Positions 11,223-22,800 of a stretch of 64,000 bases of DNA are shown in pieces. The notes under the pieces are model-generated. The model was not told where the DNA came from. It saw only the letters and a list, made by a program, of their open reading frames with translations, and searched no databases. The first letter of the stretch is position 1; the number at the start of each line of letters is the position of its first letter. The DNA is from Magnaporthiopsis rhizophila (lineage: Eukaryota > Ascomycota > Sordariomycetes > Magnaporthales > Magnaporthaceae): NCBI GenBank assembly GCA_003049465.1, contig PYSS01000073.1, positions 1-64,000 of the forward strand. Reading direction: 5' to 3'. A program made the translations under genes and the position numbers.

Positions 11223-11686
11223 GTTGGCGGGCTGGCCGGCGGGCGGTGGTGGAGAGCGGAAGACGGGTGGTGGATTGGAGGTGGTAGTTAGTCAGAATGG
11301 CAGGCGCCGACTGGCGAGGCACGTCCTCGCCAGCGGTTATCTGTGCACGCGACGATGCCAGGTGCCGTGGGTGGGGCGAGGTGCATTCTGAGGGTGTGTG
11401 GAAGCAAAGAGTGTTGATCTGATGGAAATTGAGGCCGGCCTGGGATGCGACCATGACGCGGTATCACGTGAGGAGGCAATTGACTGCTGGCTGGAATTGA
11501 TTGCGCTTGTATGTGCACCCTGGCTGTTTCGATACTATTTGCTCCCAAAGCCGTCCATTTTATACCCGCCGCAGCCTCAGCCACAGCCCAACCTAGCGTC
11601 AAACCCCGTGGCAGAAGCTGGTCCCCCCCCCCCCCCCCCCCCCNCCCCCCCCCCCCCCCCAGCCTCGCTTCAGCCAACCGGTGAAG
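11223..11686. other. APN2 upstream region with poly(C) tract and single-N gap
   Basis: APN2 promoter side. An AATTGCAGG(C/T) phrase repeats near 11115-11160, inside APN2 intron 1. A C homopolymer covers 11625-11660 and is broken by one N at 11644, so its true length is unknown. No gene was recognised. Confidence 0.5.
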
Positions 11687-12204
11687 CTATTTAATCAACT
11701 GGGCACGCATCCCGATGGCGTGTTTGAACCGCCTCCTCTTTTCGGCCAATCCTCCACCCAAAGGTTGATCTAGTGCACGCAAAATCATGTCGAGCGTATA
11801 TTCTGCACACCACGTTTTTACACCGTCAGCCGACATACGTGCACGATATTAGTAAAAGGCATTGCAAATCTTTACCGTTCAGCCCGTCGATATCCTGCAC
11901 CCGGCTCGGAAAGTCGGGGATCTCCTCGTTTGTCGCCAGCGCGCGGAGAGGACGCAACAATTGCCCCGGGTCCGTAGCTGCGGCGTTCAATCCACGCGCG
12001 ATCCCGTTCGAATCACTACCACCTTTTGGTTTAGTTGATTCAATCTTTTTGCCCCGAAACCTTGATCAAGACGTACCTGACGACCTGTCGTATTTCTATC
12101 TGTTCTATCCGGGTTTCCATCTGATCCAGCCGGCTGTTAATCCGGTCCAGCGTGTGCAGGATGGCGGCAAACTGGTCTGCAGCGGGCAGCTGTTGGTCTG
12201 CCAT
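11687..12204 (-). CDS. Small three-exon fungal protein, paralogue A
   Basis: Exons 12204-12077, 12015-11876 and 11802-11687 give 127 aa with matching phases. The N-terminus is a short amphipathic coil (ILHTLDRINSRLDQMETR). The core is SDSNGIARGLN, LRPLRALATNEEIPDFPS and an end helix LAEKRRRFKHAIGMR. A paralogue at 52.1-52.6 kb keeps the same exon structure, with a middle exon of identical length (140 nt). This resembles a widespread uncharacterised fungal family with the pattern N..AR..N, PL..L.T...IP.FP, and EKRRRL..HIG at the end; that comparison is from memory. No function is known. The gene is flanked upstream by palindrome-rich repeat DNA. Confidence 0.7.
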
Positions 12205-13866
12205 GGCTGCCACAGATGCAGGTGATGCTTGAAAGATGCCAGAATCCCAGGCCTTTGCGGCTGAGGGATCCCCTTATTAACGCCGAGCTCGATTTAATTG
12301 GCTGCATCGCAGGTGTGGTGGCCATGTCCGTGGTTAAGATGCGCAGGTGCGCGGGACAGGCGTCGAGACCCACCTCGCAACTCGCGCAACTACGCGGCGA
12401 AACGGTGCGTGGCGACGCAGCTGCGCGGCCAATTCTTTGGGCCACCAACGAAGTTGCGAGTTGCGCGACCAGAGGAGCACCCACCCACCCCGTGGATGAG
12501 AATCTCAGGCAATAAGACGCGAACATACCTTGACCATCCTGATGCCGCTCGGGAATCAGTTCGTGATAGAAGGTGAATGGGTAAGCGACGCAACTGCGCG
12601 ACGACGGTGCGTGGCGGCGCACCTGCGTTGGGGGCACTTTCTTGGGCCACCGCGCAATTGCGTCGGCTGCTTGAACAGCGACGCAGTTGCGCGACTCCGC
12701 ATGCTGTGGTTGGCCAAGAATCGACTGCGGCCCGCTTTGTCATGCCCATCCTGCTGTGGAGTCGGATGCACTCGGCTTGGGCTGCATGCAACTCTTTTGT
12801 CGCTTCCTGGACTCCCCGGACAAAGCACGGCGCCGCGCCTGCGAAGCTTCAGCCTTGCGGCGCCAATGCACATGCCCTACCCTCCTCGTCGTCGGCTTCG
12901 TCGTTGGCGTTTTCGAATTCCTCAAACGCAAACTTGCGAGTGCATAGGGACGACTTCCCTCTTCGCAAGTCACAAGCAGCCGTGGCAGCCACCCCTGACA
13001 GCCGCGTTCCTGTGTGAAAACGTGCTACCACTTGCATCCCCTAGGGCATGATCAACCCCGGAGCCAGCAAGGAGGGGCTTCTGTAGTCACGTGACAAACC
13101 GACTTACATAAAGAGACATCCGCATCTCTAGACAGAGCCACAGATCCAAGCGATGACAGGCAAGCACGGGTGTGTATAAAGAGGTCTCCTTCTGTCCTAG
13201 ATAGGCAGCTACGAGGTCGCGTTGGGGCCCGGAGATGGTGACGAATAACACCAGCAAAGGAAGAAATCTAGCTGGCAAACCCAAGGCCGCGCCCCGGGGA
13301 CCATACACAAGCCACAAAACAAAGCCTTGGCCTAAAATTGGGCCGCCAAGCCCAACCTCTGACATATCCTCCTTCCCAAGGCTCCTGCCTGCGTCGGCGT
13401 CATCCGCAGAGGCATACCGGACCTCAGGAAAAAGACGGCGCATCCTTTGCGCATGTAATAAAAACCTAGGTATTGCTTTGCCATCCCCTCAAACCTCCGG
13501 GGACGCGCGCCTTCAATGCGCACCTAACAAACCGGCAGAAGGCAATCCCTTTGTCCCTGGCGGGTCATCCTATCCGCCACCGCCCCCGTGGCCCATTGCC
13601 TAACCCTTGTGGCTGTGGCTAGGTGAGTTCTAAACGTAGCCAGTCCTGCAAATGCTGGGGCGTTTCTGGTCCAACCGTCCCTTACTCCTAGTGGCTCGTG
13701 CCCAAGGTGGCCGACTGATGCTTGCCTGCCAACACGCTCACCAGTTTTCATATCCGACCGACAGCCCAACTTGCGACCAACAAACACGCCTCCTCATCGC
13801 GTCAGGCAGGCAAGCAAACACCGGCCCTGCCAAGCTGCGGCAAAACACGTCAAGCAATGCGATACG
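12205..13866. other. Palindrome-rich repeat DNA and non-coding stretch
   Basis: From about 12340 to 12720 the sequence is packed with CGACGCAACTGCG / GACGCAGCTGCGC words, relatives of the palindromes in the 543-bp tandem duplication at 33.6-34.6 kb. GGGCCACCAACG and GGGCCACCGCGC lie between them. From 12720 to 13866 I see no convincing gene; open frames there lack recognisable domains. Confidence 0.55.
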
Positions 13867-15840
13867 ATGCAATCGCCATATGAGTCGGGTGACCCCTCCG
13901 GTCCAGAGCATGATGGCGGCGGCTACTGGTTTGTCGAGCAGTGGCTGCAAGGGATCACTTTCTCCGACCCCGACCGCAACGCAGCTGCGAAGCGACGACG
14001 CGAGATGGCGGCACCTCCGCTATCGCACGGCCCGTCTCAGTCGCCCACCAAGCGGCGCCGCCAAGATGACTGGACTTCCGAGTATGGTCCCAGCATTGGG
14101 GACCCGGAGAAGACGCCCACGGCCAAATCCGTCTTCTCCGACGCGCCGTCCTTGTCGGGAACGGCTCTGACGTCCAGAAGGCTGACGGAGCTCAAGCCAA
14201 CACCACCAGGATCGGTTGCGTCTTTACCGGTCAGCGAGCGAAGCGCCGCCTAGAGCGCCGCCAGGAGCGCCGCCGGGTCGGGCACCCCTGGCAGGACGGC
14301 ACAGCAGCCGGGGTCGCGCTCAGCCAGCCCGACCAAGACGACCGTGGGGCTTTACCAACTCGCCAAGCCTGTGCGCTTCGTGACCATGGCGGCAAACGCG
14401 ATAGATCAGGTGCCGCCTGACGTGCGAGGCCTGTACAGGAACGTCCGGAATATTTTCGTGTACCGCAAGGCGTTCATGCCTCTCTCGATCAGATGACATT
14501 GAGAGCGTCAACGGCTACCGTCTTTTCAAGACAATGTTTTACCGCGACGCAGCAACGTCCGAGGTGATGGACGCCCGCCCGTCGGACAGCTGTGCGGCCC
14601 GGGATGCAGCAAACGACGGCCACGGTGATAACCACGACCGCGACCGCGGCAATAACGACAGAAACGACAACGATGACGACGACGACGACGACGATGTCGG
14701 CAACGGCGAAGTCAAGGCGTCCGGCCCGTCGTACTCTGAGAGACGGCAATGGCGTCAGCCAAGTCCGCGCACGGCCGCTCTTGCCGAGCTGGACACGCTC
14801 GTGGACCTTGTTGCTACCGCAAAGAGCTGCGACATCCTCGGCCGGCACGAGGCCACGTGGAACATGGAGGTCCACCACCCGCTGTTCCGCCTCGCCCTCG
14901 ACCGGCCAGACTGCGCCCACGTGCTTGTCGAGCCTGTCACCCACACGTCCATCGCGTCCGAGTTCCTCCTGCCGCTGCAGCCGCCCGGAGCGGGCGGGAC
15001 CGAAGTCGGCAGCGAGGTGGTCGACCCCGAGAGGATCGACTTTGTCCTGGCGCTGTTTGTCGACCACGGCCTCATGCCTCAGCAGCAGCAGCAGCATGGT
15101 TGGTCTGGGCGACAGCGGGAGAAGGACCCGACGCTGGCCGAGGCGATCCACAGGTCGTGGCCGATATCTATCCGCCCCTGGGCGTGAACTATCTAGCGTA
15201 CGAGCCACTGCGGAACTCGCCCATCGCGGCCGGGGTCGAGACCAAGATGCGCAGCGGTGAAGGGTGGCGCCAACTCGCCATTTGCGCCGCGGCCTGGCAC
15301 CGGCGGATGGGCGCGCTGATGGCGCAGAAAACACACATGAGGGGGAAGAAGATGGTGACGCTGCCGTTGCTGCTCATTGTGGGGCACCAGTGGGGCCTAG
15401 GTTTTGCCGTCGACGCGGGTGATGCAATTGTAAGTTGTGTTCCCTCCCCTGCCACGCAAACCGGAAAATAAGCAACAAAAATGGGAAGCTTTTTCCAGCC
15501 TTTCTTTCTTTTCCCGTTCCCTTTCCTATTTCCTTTCCTATTTCCTTTTTTATTTATTTAATATTTTTTTTTTTTTTTTTTTTTTTTCATTTTGCTTTTT
15601 TTGCTCTTTTCTCTTCTTCGGGTCGCGTACCCCGTTCTGTTTTGGTTGTGATGCGCGGGCTGACAAGACCAACATCAGGACATCATTTACGACATGTACA
15701 TTGGCGACACTAAGACCATGCTTGGTGCGTATATGATCATCGCGGTTCTACGGCAGCTCGCTCGATGGATTGCTGGGGATTTCAGCGAGTGGCTCAAGAT
15801 GCTTTTTGCTCCAGCTTCCACGTCCGGCACGTGTGCTTGA
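13867..15840 (+). pseudogene. PD-(D/E)XK nuclease-like gene, decayed copy 1
   Basis: Same family as the intact gene at 53.1-54.6 kb. Matching blocks in order: a WL start region (YWFVEQWLQGITF), LAKPVRFVTM with VPPDVRGLYRN, ATWNMEVHHPLF, the Asp strand ERIDFVLALFV, then GVETKMRSGE followed by LAICAAAWHRRM. The E-T-K and the Asp of the presumed active site remain. Damage: an in-frame TAG at about 14251, a frameshift near 14490 and another near 15170. A spacer at 15430-15678 with GTAAGT and CAG ends looks like a real intron and contains a poly(T) run. A polyacidic stretch (Asp run near 14670-14695) is specific to this copy. Most likely dead; one or both frameshifts could be sequencing errors. 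Confidence 0.75.
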
Positions 15841-15993
15841 CGGTGCGCCCGCTTCACCTGGCCGAGGCTCGGGGATGGGGATTAACGCATGAAAAGGATC
15901 TTGCAGGGTCGGTTACGGTTGAAGGAGAAGCAGCGTGGGGAAAGACTCGGTGATATGGTCGGGTCCGGTAGCCGTTGCAGTCCTGACATGCTC

Positions 15994-18900
15994 CTAAATG
16001 TCCAGAACGAAGCGCAGGTCCTAATATAAATGTGTCAAAATCCGGCTCGGGTATGGGTCGAGGGTATTACCGCCACGTCGAGAGTCGGTTCAAGGGAGAG
16101 CAGGAGCCTACCTCGAGATTTCCAGACGTCTTGTCTGCCTGATCGATCGTGAACTTGGCAAGATTGCTCTTCCTCCGCTGCAGGTCCATAATGTTCTGAT
16201 CGGGCCTCGCCGTGTCAGCACACCGGCTTGTGGTACACCTATGGACGAGAGGGTCCTTACCTTTTCGACCGACCCCTTCACGACGTAGCGGATGATAGTC
16301 ACCTCTCGCTCCTGGCCCATCCGCACCGCGCGGGCGATCGCTTGTTCCTCCACAAAGGGGTTCCACTGCGGCTCGACGAGGTGCACCTTGTTGGCGGCGG
16401 TTATCGTCAACCTTTTTATAGTGCCATTGGCTTCTGATCAGCGACGCATCTCGCGAGTCGTCTCCCTGACGGGCTCTGCCTCACCCTACGGCCCCGGTCC
16501 CGATTGTCATTAGGATTACGGGGATCCTCGGATCGTTGCTGAAGTCTTCGATGATCGCCACCCGGTGCGATGCGTCGACGCTCCCGTCTATGCGACGGAA
16601 GAGGATCCCGCTGTTCCTCAGTAGACGTTCCAAAATGTCGAGCGTTGATGTCCATGCGGAAAACACAATGCTATAGTTGGCCGCAGAATGGTCAGCAAAG
16701 CCGTGCATGGTTCTTGTGCTTGCCATGCGGACCGGAGCTCCGCGCCTGTGTGACGCACCTCTTGTCTTCTGGCCGATACCCCTGCATCTTCTCCACTAGC
16801 TTCTCCAACTTTGAAGAGCGCCCATACCAGTCCCTGACCGTCGGACTGCTGGCTACTGCTGGGCTTTGCGTTACAAAGCCGGGGCGTGACTGTAACGTCC
16901 GGGTCGGTGTTCTGCTCGGCTCTTGCTGCTTGGTCTGCTTTCCACACTGGGGACAAAACTCCTCGGCACTTTGCGCCATCTCCGAGTCTGCGCACATCTC
17001 GCACAGCCCGCTGTCAGGGTCCTCTGTCCTTGGCTGATCGCCTGCATCGTCGGCCGTCGCGGCACGCCGAAAGGTTCCGTTGTTGCAGAGGAGCCTCAGC
17101 CGCATCATGGCCGCGAACATGACGTTGTATTTCTTTGGCGCTTCTGACCGACCGCCAGCCATGCCCATGGTATCCTCCATCTTCCTTCGGCACTCAGCCA
17201 CAGCGCGAATGCGTTCGGCATCCTCTTCCGGGCTCTGATCGACATCGACCAGCTCCTTTACCTCGTTGAGAAGGTCGAGGCAGCCGGAACCGCGGCGCAG
17301 GCATATCGCCGCGAGCAAGGCCCTGAGATTGTGACACCTGTCCTTGCCGTCTTCGACAAGCGGTCTCAGTATGTGATCTCTGAATTTGGCCGGCTGTGCA
17401 AATGGCTGGATGTCGAGGAAGCCGACGAGGCTTGCGAGGTCATTGAGGCTATTTTGCACGGGCGTTCCGGTTAGACACCACCTTCGTTGGCTAGCTAGGG
17501 CTTTGGCAGCCTTGAAGCGTTTTGCTGACTGGTTGTGGATCCAATGTGCTGCATGGTGTCAGCACTTTGTTCTAAACAAGGGCATAAGGAATACGATGAG
17601 CATCGAACGCGGTGCTGGAACCCGGAACAGACCTTCGTCGAGGACCACTCGATACCAAATGATGTTTTGCAGTACCCTGTCTTTCTGGCACTTTTTGCTA
17701 TCCTCGACGAGCGTGGAGTAGGTCGTGATGACGACATCGCTTCCAGTCTGGACGAGGGCTCTCGAGCTTTCGGCACGTTTGGGGCCGTGGAACTCGCAGA
17801 CCAGAAGTCGACATGGCTTGACATGTCTGAGGGGAGTTAGCGCGAGCCCCGGCTCGGGCACGTATCCTTGATGCGACATACTTGACTATTTCCGATTTCC
17901 AAACGTTCATAAGTTCTGCATACATGGTCAGCTCTTAATCCCATGTCCCCACGCTGGGTTACTTACGGACGGATGGAACAACCACTAGGGTCGGTCCATG
18001 TGGGCGCCCACGACCGGATTGTGCGGCGGAAGACACGAACCCCTTGGCGTGAAGCCGAGTAGTGGCAATAGCAGTGATGGTCGTCAAGGTTTTCCCCATT
18101 CCCATTAGATCGGCGAGAATGCCTCCCGTCGCCGATATTGGCCCTGATCCGGGACGAGAGCTTCAGGCGGGGCTCTTAGCTCACCGTCTAATGTCTTGGA
18201 AATAAAGGGGAAGGATCGTCTACCTGGGATCCATAATCCGGCGGATATTATTGTTTGCAGTTTGACAGTACTCGGGGTCCTCTCGTCGACAGATGAACTT
18301 AACGCCCTGTCTCTGATGTCTAGCCAGACGTTAGCATACCACGGCTAGACTAGGGGAAAGAGCACACGGAGGTCTTACTCTGCCAGATCAGTGGTGATAT
18401 CGTCGTAGGTTTCATCGCCGGCGAGGTCTCCTGCGGTCAGAGAGTCCATTACGCCCTCAATCTCCTGGGAGAGCATCTTAGCGACCTCCGTCTCCTCGTC
18501 GATGCCGACGAGGTGCGTCATGTACTCGCTGTCAGATTCGGTCCGGTAAAAGTGGGGGTTGAAGTACTCCGTCCCTCTGGCTAGGAAATATGGGTGCTGA
18601 AGATACGATTCCAGTTCAGTCAGGGTATTGCCGACGCAGGTTGCCACACTCTTGGGTCCCATGATGTTGATAGACACGGGAAATCTAGCCTTGGAAGATT
18701 TCTTGACGTCAACCGCACGAAGGACAGCCTGGAGCCGCAGGCCTCCAAAGGGCTCAATGGCGCGGAGACGGCGGTCGGTCTGGACATCCAGAATCGCAAC
18801 CTTGGTGTCGTCGTCCGTGTAAAGCGCGCGGTGGGGGGCAAGGCCCGGCTCCTCCTTGATAGACAAACAAACGTACTCCTCAGCGCCGCGGCATTTTGGA

Positions 18901-19338
18901 AGGGTAGAGGTCTTTAGAGATGACTGGACCGTCATCCCCATACACTCCCACTCCTCGCCAGCCTGCGCAAACTTTTTTGTTAGCAATCGAGATGGAATGA
19001 ACAAGAGATACGTGGCGTCGGCGACAAACGTTGAAGCCTTTGGCCCTGCGAGGTGGCAGTCGACCGATCGTGCCGAAGCAAATGATAGGATCCTGCTCCG
19101 TGATTGTCGTAGGTGGGGATGCGGTGGTGTCGGCTGAGACATCGGTCATTACTACGTCGGGACTAGGCAGGGTCGCAGGTGTGGTCGCGGAGTACCATGA
19201 CGCATCCGATGGAACGGGAGAAAGCCATGGTGACGGCCCGCCCCGAGCTCTCTTGGATATTGGGGCCAGCGCATCCAAATGGGATTGCTCAGAAGGCCTT
19301 TTCGGCGTTTCTCGCCCTTTCAGGATTCGCTCACTCAT
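15994..19338 (-). CDS. SNF2-family DNA-dependent ATPase (HLTF/RAD5-like)
   Basis: Chromatin or repair ATPase of the SNF2 superfamily. Eleven exons: 19338-19030, 18962-18379, 18319-18224, 18160-17967, 17915-17882, 17826-17633, 17548-16759, 16670-16485, 16411-16261, 16195-16112 and 16020-15994. All phases agree and the product is 882 aa. Motifs: Walker A GGILADLMGMGKT (GMGKT at 350-354), motif II DEAH (469-472, split by an intron), LTGTPVQNSLNDL, helicase C motifs FSAWTSTLDILERLL and EPQWNPFVEEQAIARAVRMGQ (809-829). Between the lobes a CEMC...CPQC cluster sits where RAD5/HLTF proteins carry a RING, but it is too short to be a confident RING. Introns are 45-85 bp. It is transcribed divergently from the NLR-like gene with a 558-bp gap. 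Confidence 0.88.
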
Positions 19339-19896
19339 TTCTTTGGGTTTCGGTCGCCAGGATGGAAGAGCACATGGAGCACTTAGCGCTGGGTAAGACC
19401 AGATGGGTTATGCTGAGCTTGCAGTCGCGTGGGGAGGATTGTAGTGGTACAAGCTCAGGAGCGAACACAGCAGATATGCGGCTCTCCGGGACGTCGGGGT
19501 CAACAAGCGCCGCAACAATTGCCCAGGGCAAGGCCGCCTGGGGAATGGAAAATGCACCGCCATGGCCAATAACGGGCCGAGGCTGGCGCCGCTAGATCGG
19601 CTGAGGTGTCCAGATGGTAAGAGCAAAGGCCAATCATAAAAGCTAGAGACGCAGGGGGCCAGCCCAAGGCAGATCCCAAGGCACAAACCGGGCGTAAATC
19701 CGACACCGTCAGTGCAAGCAGCTGTCTGACAGTCCCCGCGCCCGCCTTTCTCGCTCCATGATTTCCACGCCTCAAGGTCGTCAAATTTCGTCTGAAGTCG
19801 CGGGGAACGGACAGATGCTCACCTTCCGGCCTTTTAGATCTACACTTTATCCGTTCTCTCGCCAAACTGATCCTGGAACCTGCACAAGACGACGTG
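19339..19896. promoter_or_regulatory. Divergent promoter region, SNF2 gene / NLR-like gene
   Basis: 558 bp between two divergent start codons with no gene of its own. It may serve both genes; no specific element was identified. Confidence 0.5.
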
Positions 19897-22800
19897 ATGA
19901 GCGACCCAGGGCTGGCGGCTGGGGCAGCCGTCGGCGCCGGAGCCCCGCAGCCGCCAGCGGCGACTTGCCCGAAGCCGACGACTTCATCAGCCGCGAGATC
20001 CAAGAAGCCCAAGACGCGATTGAAGAAGGCGCTGGACGACTTGAAACAAACCCTGACGAAGGACCAGAGGACAGCCTTTGAGAAATGTGATCTCAAAGAC
20101 GTCGAGGCTGCGATCAAGTCGATTCAGGACACCCTCGGCGCACGGAGAAGGCTGCCAAACCTTGAGCGCCTGAGCAAGTTCGTCGGCATGGTCGGCCAGC
20201 TTGCCATCGCGACAGGCGATTTCGCCAGCGTCAACGGCGACTCAGGCTTCCTTTGGGTAAGTTTGAGCCACTCCCTCTATGATTTACTCCGGGTTTAGTG
20301 ACTGATCTCTGCTTCTATCAAGGCTCCAATTCGCCACGCGCTAGTGCAGGTGTGTTTTGCTTGCCCCAAGCAACTCTGTCACTCGCCAGCAATGGCAGTA
20401 TCGGTGGCTAACCCGTCGGGATCTGCAACTCCCAGGTGACCCAACACGGGCCTCGCACAGGCAAAAGCGACTATCTCGACAACTTGGTGGTCATTCTCGC
20501 CGAGATCGGAGATATCTTTCCACACTTGAGCGAATACCAAGACCTTTTCGCTCAATATCCCGATGTGCTTGACATCATGGTCGACTACACGGAGATCATT
20601 CTCCAGTTCCACGCCGGCTTGATGGAAGTTTTTAACAAATCAGGTATGTTTCCCTAGCTTCAAAGCCCGGCTCGTTCTCGGACTCGCCATGCTAATAATA
20701 AATCGTTTCCGTATTCCTTTGTGTAACACATCTCAGCGTGGTGGAGCATGTTTGACTCTTCCTGGAGTCGCTTCAAGCGTCTGGCCGAGGATACCAAGCT
20801 CGCCCTCCGGCGGAACCGGAAGCTGCTGCGCGAGGCAAAGGAGACCGCTTCGATGCGTGAAATCCAGGCCATCCATGAGCACCTCGAACAGCAAGACGGG
20901 ACCACGACTCTCAAGGATGCAGAAGCATCGAAAGAGCGTCGCCGCTTCCAACGGCAGGAGGTCGCTGTAAAACTAGCCCCTCCTAACTACTCCGACGACC
21001 AGTGCGACTTGCAAGATCGGATGCACGAGTCGGCGAGAGGAGATTGGCTGCTGGGCGATAGGCGGTTCACCGGCTGGGCTGATGTGGAGGACGAGGAGCA
21101 CAAGACCTTGAACCTCAACGGCTGCCCTGGCGCGGGTACGTTATCAGGTTCCCGGTCCGACATATCACGCAGCAGCTCCTTGAGCTGACCTTTACACTAT
21201 CTAGGCAAAACCTTCCTTGTTTCCAGCGTCATCCGATATCTCCAGGACATACGAGCTCAGTCGACGAAGCCTATCTGGCTTGCCTACTTCTTTTTCAAAC
21301 ATGATGAAAACGACAAGGCCGCCTTTACTTCAGTTCTGCGGGCTCTCATTGACCAGCTGGTCACCGAGGACGGAGACTCGACTCTCCTGGATCATGCTTT
21401 CCGCCAGCTCTCCACTGTCTACAGACCACCGCGGGATCTGTTAACAAAGCTGGCATCAACGGCGGTCCAGGCCAAGCGTTTCTGCTTTTTGGTCATTGAT
21501 GGGCTGGACGAGTGCGAACCACAAAACCAGATTTCGCTCCTCCTGCAGTGGCTCAAAGAAGTTATCAGGACGCCCGGCGACTCGCCATTCACGGTCCGTA
21601 TCCTCTTCTCTGCGCGCAGGGAGTGGTATTTGGAGAAAGAGATATCATCATTCCCATCAGTCTCATCCGTTCAGGTCGATGCCTTTGAGGCACATAAACT
21701 CGCCATCCGCCAATACGTGCAGCACGAAGCTAAGGCTATCCTGAAGGGCTCTCCCTGCAGTGATACGGAGAAGAGCATTGTCGACAATATCATGTCCAAG
21801 GCGGAAGGTAATATGCTCGCGCGTGACAACTCTCGGTTCAGTCACATGGCGTACCTTATCTAACTCTTATAGGTATGTTCCTCTTCGCCCGCGTCGTCCT
21901 GGCGTATCTTCGCGACATGCCAACCCGGCAAGAGCTTGTCGATGCGCTCCAGGAGAACGAGTTTCCCTCGGGGTTGGAGGAAGCGTAAGTTCACCACAGC
22001 TCTTGCTATGTCGCCCGAAGCTTGGGGTCGATCATCTCAAATCCTAATCACTAAAACGTACCCTAGTTACGAACGCGTTGCCAAGGGGGTCTTCGGAACC
22101 AAGCCAGCTCGATCAACCTCGGCGAAACCCCGGCTAACCAACCAGGATCTGGCCAGACGGATGCTGTCGTGGGTTTCGTGTGCCAGCCGGCCACTGCACT
22201 GGAGAGAAATCCAGGCCCGCTTCATGATCAATCCCGATGTTGGACCCCAAACCAATGCAGAGCGGTGCAAGGCGGAGTTCTCCCCAAAGCGGCTGTGTGG
22301 ATGCTTTGTTGATGTAACCGCCACTGGGGAGGAGTCGGAGAAGTTGGTTCACATTGTCCACCGCACGGCAGCAGAGTGAGTTCCCACAGCTTGCAAAATT
22401 GACGCACCCTCCACCCACGTTGGATGCAAAGGTAGTTGGTTACCTATTTAAAATACGAAGCTAACACGAGCCCTTCGGCAGATACCTGGAGAACACAAAG
22501 AGAATACCGTCTCCCATGGAGCAGCACCTGGACATGCTCACATTCTGTTCCCGGTACCTCAAGTCGGCGCCTTTCACGAAATTCGCAACCCTCCAGGTCC
22601 GAAAAGAGCACGCTGAGACGGGATATTACGCATTCCAGGACTATGCAGCAGCACACTGGTGGGACCACGCACACGCTCTCGAATCTCTGCCTTTACCGGG
22701 ACACGATCATGAGACCTTCCAGGCTGCTGTCGTGGAACTCGCGGATCTCCTTGCTCACTACGATAAAACTTATGAACTCTCAAGGGAGAGTCTCATCATG

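Noticed and set aside
13087..13443. Minus-strand open frame with a hydrophobic stretch
   Set aside because: No start context, no family features and only 118 codons in GC-rich sequence.
14754..15334. Minus-strand frames opposite the nuclease-like pseudogene
   Set aside because: Mirror frames of the Asp-rich plus-strand sequence, giving Val/Ile runs by complementarity.
18161..18223. Apparent frame break in front of the SNF2 Walker A motif
   Set aside because: Using the acceptor GAAG|CTC at 18161 restores phase and gives SSRPGSGPISATGGILAD, so the gene is intact.
19030..19075. Apparent frameshift at the SNF2 gene N-terminus (CFGTI / VDCHLAGPK)
   Set aside because: A 67-bp intron (19029-18963, branch GCTAAC, acceptor GCGCAG) joins the two frames cleanly, so no mutation is needed.
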